Shown piece by piece: positions 1 through 7,615 of a DNA stretch of 64,000 nucleotides (positions are counted from its first letter, which is position 1; the number at the start of each line of letters is the position of its first letter). Where the stretch lies: assembly GCA_031294825.1 (NCBI GenBank), contig JAUMPM010000018.1, forward strand, positions 144,584-208,583. The letters run 5' to 3'. Below the pieces are notes generated by a model. That model saw only the letters and a list, made by a program, of their open reading frames with translations. It did not search any database and was not told where the DNA came from. The position numbers and the translations under genes are program-made. The DNA is from Collinsella sp. (GTDB taxonomy: Bacteria > Actinomycetota > Coriobacteriia > Coriobacteriales > Coriobacteriaceae).

Positions 1-971
1 CCGACAGCAAAGCCGACGCCCGCCGTGGGCTTGCCACCCTCGAGCTCGACCAGGCCGTCATAGCGGCCGCCGCCGCCGATGGAGCCGACGCCGGCGCCAG
101 GGGCCTCGACCTCAAAGACAGTACGGGTGTAGTAGTCCAGGCCGCGCACCAAGGTGGGATCCTCGACATACTCGATACCGGCGGCATCCAGATAGCGCTT
201 GACCTGCTCGTAGTGCTCGCGGCACTCGTCGCACAGGTTGTCACCCATCAGCGGAGCCTCGGCCATGATCTCGCGGCAGTGGTCGTTCTTGCAGTCGAAG
301 GCACGCAGCGGGTTGAGCTCGGCGCGCTCGCGGCACTCGTCGCACATCTCGTCGGCGTGATCGAGGATGAACTGCTTGACCTGCTCGCGATAGGCCGGAC
401 GGCACTGGGCATCGCCCATCGAGTTGATGAGCAGGCGGAGCTTGGAAAGGTCGAAGCCCAGGCGCTTGTAGAACTCCATGAGCATGATGATGCACTCGGC
501 GTCTGCCGCCGGATCGGGAGCGCCGAGCCACTCAATGCCCACCTGATGGAACTGACGCAAGCGGCCCTTCTGGGGACGCTCGCCGCGGAACATGGCCTCG
601 GCGTAGTAAGCCTTAAACGGCGTGGAGCCCTGGGGCACCAGATTGTTCTCGACGACGGCGCGCACCACGCCGGCCGTGCCCTCGGGACGAAGGGCCAGGC
701 GCTGCTTGGGCTTAAGCTTGGTGTCAGTGCCCTCGGTAAAGACGCGCTCCAGGTTGGCGCCGCTAAACACGCGGAACATCTCCTTGCGCACGACGTCGGT
801 CGACTGGCCGATACCGTGGACAAACACGTCAACCTGCTCGATCGCGGGCGTCTCGATGGGCTTAAAACCAAACGGCTCGAACACGCCGGCCGCAATCTGC
901 TGCATCTTTTGCCAGGCGCGCATCTCGGCGCCGATAAGGTCGCGGGTTCCCTCCGCCTTCTGTGCCTGCAT
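1..971 (-). CDS. hisS: Histidyl-tRNA synthetase (N-terminal part; 3' end outside window)
   Basis: Class II synthetase that charges tRNA-His with histidine in the cytoplasm. Only the first 323 codons are inside the window; the C-terminal anticodon-binding domain is beyond position 1. Reading from ATG at 971 gives MQAQKAEGTRDLIG. Motif elements follow: LRPEGTA near residue 95, MFRGERPQKGRLRQFHQVG near 125-143 (motif 2), and the histidine-specific GLDYYTRTVFE and GGGRYDGL near 285-310. The ATG is preceded by GAAAGG at a 7-base gap, which fixes the start. A TATAAT box lies at 1014-1019, so the gene probably has its own promoter, separate from the MFS gene upstream. Confident call. Confidence 0.97.
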   Translation of the reverse strand, partial: MQAQKAEGTRDLIGAEMRAWQKMQQIAAGVFEPFGFKPIETPAIEQVDVFVHGIGQSTDVVRKEMFRVFSGANLERVFTEGTDTKLKPKQRLALRPEGTAGVVRAVVENNLVPQGSTPFKAYYAEAMFRGERPQKGRLRQFHQVGIEWLGAPDPAADAECIIMLMEFYKRLGFDLSKLRLLINSMGDAQCRPAYREQVKQFILDHADEMCDECRERAELNPLRAFDCKNDHCREIMAEAPLMGDNLCDECREHYEQVKRYLDAAGIEYVEDPTLVRGLDYYTRTVFEVEAPGAGVGSIGGGGRYDGLVELEGGKPTAGVGFAV

Positions 972-1013
972 GGGCAAACACCTTTCTTTTGTATCGCGTC
1001 ATAGGTAGTAGTC

Positions 1014-1019
1014 ATTATA
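1014..1019 (-). promoter_or_regulatory. Putative -10 box of hisS
   Basis: TATAAT on the minus strand, 43 bases before the hisS ATG. No good -35 hexamer is visible at 16-18 bases because that position falls in the hairpin at 1037-1096. Weak evidence beyond the hexamer itself. Confidence 0.4.
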
Positions 1020-1020
1020 C

Positions 1021-1096
1021 GGCACAAAAACAAAACGCGGCGGCGCGTCTGACCGAACGAGGGTATGGGGACTCGTTCGGCCAGACGCGCCGCCGC
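1021..1096 (-). terminator. Long hairpin and T-rich tract between the MFS gene and hisS
   Basis: Arms 1037-1061 and 1072-1096 pair over 25 bases with one G-T wobble, around a 10-base loop. On the minus strand the stem is followed by GTTTTGTTTTTG, so it fits an intrinsic terminator for the MFS gene. The stem is far longer than a usual terminator and may also be a palindromic repeat. Confidence 0.6.
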
Positions 1097-1110
1097 TACT
1101 TGTGATCCGT

Positions 1111-1158
1111 TTTCCTCCGTCCCCTTCGGATCACGCGGCCCCTTGGGGACGGAGGAAA
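1111..1158. repeat. 14-bp perfect inverted repeat with GGGGACGGAGG core
   Basis: TTTCCTCCGTCCCC at 1111-1124 is answered by its exact reverse complement at 1145-1158, with 20 bases between. It resembles in style the GGGGACGTT palindromes at 10583 and 63624. The 303 bp gap 972-1274 holds this, the hairpin at 1037-1096 and the hisS promoter, and no gene. Confidence 0.6.
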
Positions 1159-1274
1159 CCGGCTCATTTCGTAGGCCCGCGGCCGCCTTGGCAACCCAAG
1201 CACGGTACGAGCATCCATTCGGCTTCCAGGGCAGCCACGGACAGAACGGGGCGAACAGAAAAGAGCGACGGAGT

Positions 1275-2567
1275 CTACTCCCCCGCCACGCTCGCGCGCA
1301 GCTTGGCGGCGATGGGCTCGGATGCCAGCAGAAACACGAGCATGACCACGGAGCACGCCAGGCACACAATCCAGGCGCTCGCAAAGGAGCCCGTGGCATC
1401 GAACAGCACGCCCGAGACGATGGCGCCCACGGTGCCGCCGACCATCTCGAGCGAGGTAATGGTGCCCGTGACCTTACCGAGGTCGGCCATGCCAAACTGC
1501 TTGGACGCGGCAATGGTAGGCGTGATAGTGCCCATGCACGTTCCGACACCAAAGCTCACAGCGGCGACAATAGGACCGAGGTCCGTCGTCGGGAAGCACA
1601 GCGCCACGCAGGCGATAATGCACGCAACGGAGCCAAGGATATTGCCAAAGCGGTCATAGATCGCACCGAGCGAAATTTTGGCGATAACGACGGTGACCAT
1701 ATAGGCCGAAAGCACGGTACCTGCCCACATGGGATCGTGGCCGCCCGTGACGATCTTGGCGCCGTTGACGGTAACACTCGTCATGTTGGTAACCTGGTTG
1801 GGCAGGATGGCGCCATTGACCAAGCCCATAAAGAGGAATGCCACGACGAGCAGCCAGAATGCCGGGCTCTTCTTAATGCGCGACCAACCGACGCTGACCT
1901 CGGGGGCCGTGTGCTCGTCCTTGTCGCCAGCCGTCGAGACGGACGGATCGCCCGGGTTCTCGCCGAGCGGCTTAAGGCCGATCTCGGAAGGCTTGGTGCG
2001 GAAGGAATAGGCCGTGATGGGCAGCGCCGCCACCATGCAGATAGCCGCGAGCACCAGGAAGGCGGAACGCCAGCCAACGCTCACGATAAGCGAGCTCACG
2101 ATGGGAGACAGAATAGCGCCGCCAAAGCCCGAGCCCGAAAGTGCGATGGAGATGGCAAGGCCTCGCTTGGCCGTAAACCAGTTGGCGGTCACTAGGCTGA
2201 TAAGCAGGCGGGTCGAGGCCACAGCGAAGCAGCCCGAAACGGCAAAGAGCACGTAGACCTGCCACAGCTCACCGACAAAGCTCATGCCGGCAAGCACTGC
2301 CGAGGTAGCGATAACGGTGAGCGAGCCCAATACGCGGCCACTCACCTTATCGGCAACATGGCCGATAACGAGCGAACCCACGACACTCACCACGGTGGAG
2401 ATGGCATTGGAGATGTTGTACTGCGCAAGGGAAATGCCCAGGTCGCTGACGATCAGCGGCTGGAACAGGCTCATGCAGTTGACGAAAATCGTGTAGCACG
2501 TGGCCATGATCACGAAGCCGGAGGCCACCACGAGCCAGCCGGGGAAGAACTTACGCTGCTGGGACAT
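1275..2567 (-). CDS. MFS transporter, oxalate/formate-antiporter-like
   Basis: 430-residue integral membrane carrier of the major facilitator superfamily, with about 12 hydrophobic segments in two halves joined by a charged loop near 200-230 (KPLGENPGDPSVSTAGDKDEH). The N-terminus MSQQRKFFPGWLVVASG and the GSGFGGAILSP stretch in the fourth to fifth helix resemble the oxalate/formate antiporter and monocarboxylate porter branch. The substrate cannot be read from sequence; a small organic anion is a guess. The start is fixed by AAGGAG seven bases before ATG. It is followed by a strong hairpin and preceded by an amidohydrolase on the same strand, with a structured repeat between them, so the two may or may not be co-transcribed. 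Confidence 0.85.
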   Translation of the reverse strand: MSQQRKFFPGWLVVASGFVIMATCYTIFVNCMSLFQPLIVSDLGISLAQYNISNAISTVVSVVGSLVIGHVADKVSGRVLGSLTVIATSAVLAGMSFVGELWQVYVLFAVSGCFAVASTRLLISLVTANWFTAKRGLAISIALSGSGFGGAILSPIVSSLIVSVGWRSAFLVLAAICMVAALPITAYSFRTKPSEIGLKPLGENPGDPSVSTAGDKDEHTAPEVSVGWSRIKKSPAFWLLVVAFLFMGLVNGAILPNQVTNMTSVTVNGAKIVTGGHDPMWAGTVLSAYMVTVVIAKISLGAIYDRFGNILGSVACIIACVALCFPTTDLGPIVAAVSFGVGTCMGTITPTIAASKQFGMADLGKVTGTITSLEMVGGTVGAIVSGVLFDATGSFASAWIVCLACSVVMLVFLLASEPIAAKLRASVAGE

Positions 2568-2607
2568 ACTGCTCCTTATTTAACAAACGAATAGCCGGCG
2601 CCGGGCG

Positions 2608-2697
2608 CCGGTAGTGCCCAAGATTGCCTTGAAAGACAAGGGCATAGGCCTTACGGCCATGCCCGCAGGCTTGAAAGGCAAGGTTGGGTGCTACCGG
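2608..2697 (+). repeat. Structured hairpin repeat, family A, copy 1
   Basis: Outer arms CCGGTAGTGCCCAA (2608-2621) and TTGGGTGCTACCGG (2684-2697) pair apart from a 2-base mismatch. Inside them TTGCCTT-GA-AAG pairs with CTT-GA-AAGGCAA, leaving opposed GA dinucleotides. The apical stem GGGCATAGGCC / GGCCATGCCC carries loop TTAC. The right arm overlaps the stop codon of the M20 gene. On the minus strand it may double as that gene's terminator. Further copies are at 5286, 10681 and 60319. The strand given is the one that carries the GA/GA opposition. Confidence 0.75.
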
Positions 2698-3986
2698 TGG
2701 TCGGCGATATAGCCCAAAGCGACGGCGGTATAGGCCGCGGCACCGAGCGGCAGCTCGGCATCGTTAAAACGTGCCTTGGGATGGTGCTGGGCAAAGTGTT
2801 CGTCCGTGTCGGTTACGGCCGCGCCCACGGTAAAGTACGCACTCGGAATCTCGCTCGAGATAAGCGCGAAGTCCTCACTCGCCATGGCATGGAAAAGCGG
2901 CAAGAAAGCCGCCTTGGGCAGCACTGCGCCCACGTAGCCAAGCGACGCCTGAGTCATATCGCTGTCGAGTACAAGCGGCGGAACATCCGAGAGCGTCTCG
3001 AGGGTCGCCGGCGTGCGGTACGTTGCGGCCACGCCGTTGACGACCTCGGCGATGCGGGTCTTGAGGTGCTCCATGAGCTCGACGTCGAAGCCACGCAGCG
3101 TTCCCTCGAGCACACAAGTGTCGGGGATGACATTTGCGGCCAGACCGCCGGCGAACTTACCAACGGTAAGCGCGACCTCCTTGGCCGCCGGCACCTCGCG
3201 GGAGATGAGCTCCTGAAGCGCCAGATGTACATGGACGCCGGCCGTGATGGGGTCGATGCAGATCTCGGGGCTCGAGCCATGGCCGCCCTTGCCCTGAAGC
3301 GTGATGCGAAAACCGTACACGCCCGAGAGCGCCGGGCTGCCGTAGAGCACCAGGCCAAGCAGCGACTGGCTATTGACATGCATGGCAAAGGCGACCTGAG
3401 GACGCGGGTTCTGCAGCAGACCGTCGGCGATGGCGGCGCGGGCACCCTCAAAGGTTTCCTCGCCCGGCTGGAACAGCAACTTAACCGTAGCGTTGGCATC
3501 AACAAGCTCTGCCTCGCGCGCTTTGAGCATACGAGCCGCACCAAGCAGCGCCGTCGCGTGCATATCGTGACCGCAAGCGTGCATGCAGCCGTTGGTGGAT
3601 GCAAAGGGCTCGCCCGACTCCTCGGCAACGGGCAAGGCATCCATATCGCCACGGAGCATGATGACCGTACCGGCCTGTTCGTCCGTGCAGACACCATTGC
3701 CTTGGGCCGCGGCGGCACCGGCGCCGACAAGGCCCACAACGCAGGAACCATCAACGAGCGTGGCAAATGGGATGTCCATCTCGGTCAGGCGCGCTTGGAT
3801 ATACGCAGAGGTCTGTGGGAGGCTATTACCCAGCTCGGGCATCTGGTGGAGATCGTGTCGCCACGCAGCGAGCTCGTCTGCAAAAGCCTGAGCTTCTGCA
3901 ACAAGACCGTCACCGATAGCGGTCTGCGCCGCTGCGGTGGCCTTGGGCGCTGATTGCGGTTGAAGATTGGACAAAGCTGGTGCCAT
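2691..3986 (-). CDS. M20 family amidohydrolase (carboxypeptidase/aminoacylase type)
   Basis: 431-residue cytoplasmic metallopeptidase of the M20D group, the family of hippurate hydrolase, IAA-amino acid hydrolase and N-acetyl-diaminopimelate deacetylase. It hydrolyses an amide bond of an N-acylated amino acid using two metal ions. Visible metal-site motifs are WRHDLHQMPELG, RGDMDALPV, CMHACGHDMHATALLG, FQPGEE, FAMHVN and a late FHAMASEDFA. The lid domain sits in the middle (GKGGHGSSP). The ATG at 3986 has GGAGGG eight bases upstream; an in-frame extension further upstream lacks a ribosome site. It is probably expressed with or near the MFS gene downstream, which would suit import plus hydrolysis of an acylated compound, but that link is inference. 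The exact substrate is unknown. Confidence 0.88.
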   Translation of the reverse strand: MAPALSNLQPQSAPKATAAAQTAIGDGLVAEAQAFADELAAWRHDLHQMPELGNSLPQTSAYIQARLTEMDIPFATLVDGSCVVGLVGAGAAAAQGNGVCTDEQAGTVIMLRGDMDALPVAEESGEPFASTNGCMHACGHDMHATALLGAARMLKAREAELVDANATVKLLFQPGEETFEGARAAIADGLLQNPRPQVAFAMHVNSQSLLGLVLYGSPALSGVYGFRITLQGKGGHGSSPEICIDPITAGVHVHLALQELISREVPAAKEVALTVGKFAGGLAANVIPDTCVLEGTLRGFDVELMEHLKTRIAEVVNGVAATYRTPATLETLSDVPPLVLDSDMTQASLGYVGAVLPKAAFLPLFHAMASEDFALISSEIPSAYFTVGAAVTDTDEHFAQHHPKARFNDAELPLGAAAYTAVALGYIADHR

Positions 3987-4063
3987 AGATGCCCTCCAGT
4001 ATCGTTTTTGCAGCAAGCACTTTGATAGCGTAAAGTGCAAGGTACTACTTTAAGGGCGAGGCA

Positions 4064-4090
4064 TAAAAAATGCCGCCCCGGGAGGGCGGC
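4064..4090 (-). terminator. Intrinsic terminator of the DMT exporter gene
   Basis: Stem GCCGCCC / GGGCGGC (4072-4078 and 4084-4090) is followed on the minus strand by ATTTTTTATG. It lies 13 bases past the stop of the gene ending at 4103. Confidence 0.85.
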
Positions 4091-4102
4091 GCAACAAGTT
4101 GT

Positions 4103-5086
4103 TTACAATTGCGGGCGCGGCTTTCGACGCAAAAAATCGAAGTGAGTCTCGCTCAAGATAATCGACAGGAAGATGAGCGCGAAGCCGGCGAGCAGGCGCG
4201 AGGTGAGCGCCTCCCCCATCAGCAGCACCGAGAACAGCACACCCGAAGGCGACTCCATCGAAAGGAGCAGCGAGCCCGTCGAGGCCGGGACATGCGCCAG
4301 GCCGACGTTTTGGATGAGCAGAGCCGCGCATGTGCAGCCCACCGAGAGAAACGCCATCGCGCTGATAAAGCTCGGCGTCCACACGGACAGAGGCGCTTGG
4401 GTCTCGAATAGCAGCGACGTTGCCAGGCTCAGCACGCCGTTGCCCACAAACATCCAAAACGTGATGACGTTGATGTCCATTTTGCGACCGTACTTGGCAG
4501 TCACCGCCATCTGGATGGCGAAAAAGGCCGCACCCGCCAGCGTAATGACGTCACCAATGTTGAATTCAACGCTATCGAGTGCGACGAGGCCAATGCCCGC
4601 TAGGCACAGCAGCGCGGCACCCAAGTTGTAGCGCGTGAGCTTTTCGCCGCTCAGGAAATAGCTCGCGAACGGTACAAGGATGCAATACGTGCCCGTCAAA
4701 AAAGCATTCTTGCCCGCCGTAGTATGTGCCAGACCGACCGTCTGCAACGCATAGGCCGCCCACATGAGCACGCCCATACTCAGGCCAACGATCAGGTTGC
4801 GAGCGTTGAGGTGCGCGATGATGCGCTTGTGGAAGACGGCAAACATGACCAACGCTGCGGGCAGAAAACGTACATAGAGCAGCGCGAACACCGGAATGGT
4901 GCCGAGTGCGTCCTTCATAGTGGTAAAGGAGTAGCCCCAGATGACCGCCACCGAAAGGAGCAGAACCTTCCAGAACAGCGGAGAGCGTGCGCCGGCGCCC
5001 CGGGGAATACCGCCCGCGCCCAAATCCTCACGGGCTACTGGGCTATCGGGCAAGTTTTCGATTTCGTTGGCAGCGTATTGGGCCAT
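4103..5086 (-). CDS. EamA/DMT family permease
   Basis: 327-residue member of the drug/metabolite transporter superfamily with two EamA repeats and about ten membrane helices. The first repeat opens with LLLSVAVIWGYSFTTMKDAL, a typical EamA start (W-G-x-x-F). The repeat end around GLAHTTAGKNAFLTGTYCILVPF matches the conserved fourth/fifth helix of the family, and the second repeat ends in MGEALTSRLLAGFALIFLSIIL. Members export amino acids, nucleosides or toxic metabolites; the substrate is not readable here. ATG at 5086 is chosen because GAGGA lies seven bases upstream; a GTG at 5101 would contain that site in its own coding sequence. A terminator follows directly. Confidence 0.85.
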   Translation of the reverse strand: MAQYAANEIENLPDSPVAREDLGAGGIPRGAGARSPLFWKVLLLSVAVIWGYSFTTMKDALGTIPVFALLYVRFLPAALVMFAVFHKRIIAHLNARNLIVGLSMGVLMWAAYALQTVGLAHTTAGKNAFLTGTYCILVPFASYFLSGEKLTRYNLGAALLCLAGIGLVALDSVEFNIGDVITLAGAAFFAIQMAVTAKYGRKMDINVITFWMFVGNGVLSLATSLLFETQAPLSVWTPSFISAMAFLSVGCTCAALLIQNVGLAHVPASTGSLLLSMESPSGVLFSVLLMGEALTSRLLAGFALIFLSIILSETHFDFLRRKPRPQL

Positions 5087-5245
5087 GGAACATCCTCGCA
5101 CTCAATCTGGGCGTGGTGTCCGCACGCGTATGGCTGCGTGCCGCCTCATGGTCAAATAAAAACGGGACGCACCGGACCCCCGGCACGCCCCGCTACTGTA
5201 GCAACAACCAAGCAGCCCGTGCAATTCACCGCGCTAAAGCGTTTT

Positions 5246-5273
5246 GTTCCGCCGTTCTACCGAACGGCGGAAC
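5246..5273. repeat. 12-bp perfect hairpin, accessory to family A copy 4
   Basis: GTTCCGCCGTTC-TACC-GAACGGCGGAAC. Almost the same hairpin recurs at 10794-10819, in the same position relative to family A copy 3. The two also share the joining sequence GCGCAGCGTCG. The gap 5087-5425 holds this hairpin and the structured repeat at 5286 and no gene. Confidence 0.7.
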
Positions 5274-5285
5274 GGCCGACGCTGC

Positions 5286-5385
5286 GCGAGCCGCATTCAC
5301 ACCAATCTGACGTTCAACTTCAAGGGCGCGACCAGAAGGTCAGCGCCCTTTCGTTTCACGTCACCTTGGCGCAAATGCGGCTCGC
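5286..5385 (-). repeat. Structured hairpin repeat, family A, copy 4
   Basis: Outer arms GCGAGCCGCATT (5286-5297) and AATGCGGCTCGC (5374-5385) pair perfectly. On the minus strand TGACGT-GA-AAC pairs with GTT-GA-ACGTCA, and the apical stem ends in GACC-TTCT-GGTC, the same tip as in copy 3 at 10681. It sits just past the 3' end of the YhgE/Pip gene that ends at 5426 and may also act as its terminator. Confidence 0.75.
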
Positions 5386-5425
5386 TCGCTGACATTGCCG
5401 CAGCATCAGCGTTTACATTGTTGCG

Positions 5426-7615
5426 CTAGATTAATTTAGTACTCTCAAGCTTTTCGATGATCCAATCGTTGGCTTTGATGACCGGGCGGCGGAAGACGAC
5501 GCCCAGGGCCAGCGACGGAATCAGATAGCTCGCCAGAATGCCCAGCTCAACCCAGTACTCCATATGGTAGGCGCCAGCCATGGCGGCATGCATGGCGTTG
5601 ATGCCATGGGTAAACGGCAGGAACGGATATATCGCCTGGAACACAGGGCCGGTCATCTCGATGGGGAACGTACCGCCCGAACCGCCGACCTGCATGACCA
5701 GCAGCACAACGGCCAAAGCCTTGCCGATATCGCCAAACGACACCGTAAGCGTGTAGACGATATTGGAGAACACGAGACTCGCGACCCAGCCCGCCAGCAC
5801 AAACTGCAGCGGGTTGTCGCACTGAATGCCAAAGAACAGGATGTCGCCCGCACACACGAGCGTTGCCTGCAGCAGAGCCAGACCGCCAAAGAACAGGTAG
5901 CGGCCCAGGTAGATCTCGTGCAGGCGCACGGGGATAAGCTCGTTGATAAGCTCATCGTCGACCGAGACCTTCATCATGGCTGCCAGTACGATCGAGCCGA
6001 CCCATAGCGACAGAATCGTGTAGAACGGTGCCATGGCCGAACCGTAGTTGCGAATCGGATAGACCGGCTTGCGGTCGAGCGCGACGGGGCCGGAAAGCGA
6101 CACGGCCAGACCCTCGGGATCATTGCCGATCATCGTCTTGATCGTAGCGAGGTCATCCGACATCAAGGCGCCGTCGAGCTCGTCCTTAAACGCGCCGATC
6201 TTGTCCGACGCCTCACCCAGCTGATCGGAAGCCTTGTTGACCAGCTTTGCAGCCTTGGAGAGGCCCTTTGCCAGCGAACCGGATGCGTCGGTCAGGCCGT
6301 CTACGGCGCTATCCAGATCGCCCGAGATGCCATCGAGCGAGTCCAGGATGCCCGAAACCGTCTTCTTGAGCTCCTTGGCCTTAACCGAGAACGTGGAATC
6401 GTAATCGGATTTGGCGCCCGCGATGCCGGCCTTGGCATCGGCGATGGCCTGATCGACCTCGGCACGCGAGTTGTTGACCTCGGCCATGCTATCGGAGAGA
6501 GACTTCGCGGTGGCCGTCAAGTCCTTGGCGTTGTTGCGATACTCCACAGCAATCCTGCTCAGCGATGTTGCCACAGACTTGAGGCTGTCCTGGAGTTTTT
6601 CGTCAGTCACCTGATCGGCAAAGCTGCGGAGCTGGTCGGCCGTGGCGTCGATATCGTCGGCACGCGTGTTGAGCGCCGCCGCGGCATCGTTGAGCTGGGA
6701 CACTGTAAGGTAGACATGTTGATTCGCGGCATCAAATGCCTTCGCAAGCTCGGCGGACACGTTGTCAAACGAGCCCGCGCTTCCGTCAATCGCGGCATTG
6801 ATGGCGTCGTTGGCGTCCTTCAGCGCTTCCTTGGAATCGCTAATACCGCTCTTGACATGCTCCATCAGCTGCTTCGTTGACTCATCGACCGTGCCCGTCT
6901 GCTTGAGCATGCCGCTCGCCGACGTCAGCGAATCGGACGTGGAGCTCAAAATGCCCGCCAGCGACGTTGCGCTGGCCTGAACGTCCTGCAGGTCCTGGAC
7001 CGAATCGCCGAGCGTCGAGGACAGGTTGGCGATAAAGTTGCTGACCTGGTCGGTGCTCATGTAATCGAGCAGGCTGGACACCGTCTTAAGACCGATGCTC
7101 GTAATGGTCTCGGTAAAAGTTTTGTTAACCTGGCTCTGGACGGCGCTCGAACCCTTCTCGGTCACGATCTGCGCAATGGCGTTGGCCTTCTGATTCTCGT
7201 AGAACTCGATATCGGCATGCTTCACGTCGGTCGAGAAAAGCGTCATCATGTCAGCGCTAAACGTTTTGGGGATAACGACGGCAGCATAGTACGCGCCCGA
7301 CTTAACGCCCTCGATAGCCTTTTCGCGATTGTTGAGCACAACCCAATCGAAGCTCTCGTTGCCGCGTAGGGTGGCGGTCACGTTTTCGCCCACGTTAACC
7401 TCGACGGGGATCAAATCGCTCTCGTAACCCTCATCGGTGTTGACCACGGCGATCTTAAGATTGCCGGTGTTGCCGTACGGATCCCAGCTGCCGGCGATGT
7501 TAAACCACGCGTACAGACACGGTACGATAATGAGGCCCATCACGACAACCAAGCCGATCACGGAGCGAGACACGTTTTGGACATCGCGCTTAAACAGATG
7601 CAGGATGTTCTTCAT
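5426..7615 (-). CDS. YhgE/Pip family membrane protein, shorter paralogue
   Basis: 729-residue membrane protein of the YhgE/Pip family (phage infection protein/EsaA-like; ABC-2 permease fold at the C-terminus). MKNILHLFKRDVQNV leads into one membrane helix near 18-38 (SVIGLVVVMGLIIVPCLYAWFNI), and NIAGSWDPYGNTGNLKIAVVN is the conserved family signature. A long extracytoplasmic region follows (about 150-520), rich in Ala, Ser, Asp and Leu heptads (SATSLAGILSSTSDSL; DGLTDASGSLAKGLSKAAKLV), suggesting a coiled stalk. About six helices lie at 535-715. A very strong AAAGGAGGTGA ribosome site lies in the end of the previous gene, and the ATG abuts that gene's TAA, so the pair are translationally coupled. 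Function is unknown beyond envelope export or phage receptor roles in relatives. Confidence 0.85.
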   Translation of the reverse strand: MKNILHLFKRDVQNVSRSVIGLVVVMGLIIVPCLYAWFNIAGSWDPYGNTGNLKIAVVNTDEGYESDLIPVEVNVGENVTATLRGNESFDWVVLNNREKAIEGVKSGAYYAAVVIPKTFSADMMTLFSTDVKHADIEFYENQKANAIAQIVTEKGSSAVQSQVNKTFTETITSIGLKTVSSLLDYMSTDQVSNFIANLSSTLGDSVQDLQDVQASATSLAGILSSTSDSLTSASGMLKQTGTVDESTKQLMEHVKSGISDSKEALKDANDAINAAIDGSAGSFDNVSAELAKAFDAANQHVYLTVSQLNDAAAALNTRADDIDATADQLRSFADQVTDEKLQDSLKSVATSLSRIAVEYRNNAKDLTATAKSLSDSMAEVNNSRAEVDQAIADAKAGIAGAKSDYDSTFSVKAKELKKTVSGILDSLDGISGDLDSAVDGLTDASGSLAKGLSKAAKLVNKASDQLGEASDKIGAFKDELDGALMSDDLATIKTMIGNDPEGLAVSLSGPVALDRKPVYPIRNYGSAMAPFYTILSLWVGSIVLAAMMKVSVDDELINELIPVRLHEIYLGRYLFFGGLALLQATLVCAGDILFFGIQCDNPLQFVLAGWVASLVFSNIVYTLTVSFGDIGKALAVVLLVMQVGGSGGTFPIEMTGPVFQAIYPFLPFTHGINAMHAAMAGAYHMEYWVELGILASYLIPSLALGVVFRRPVIKANDWIIEKLESTKLI

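Noticed and set aside
1065..2195. Plus-strand frame of 376 codons opposite the MFS gene
   Set aside because: Low-complexity Arg/His/Gly-rich translation, no ribosome site, and it runs through the hairpins at 1037-1158.
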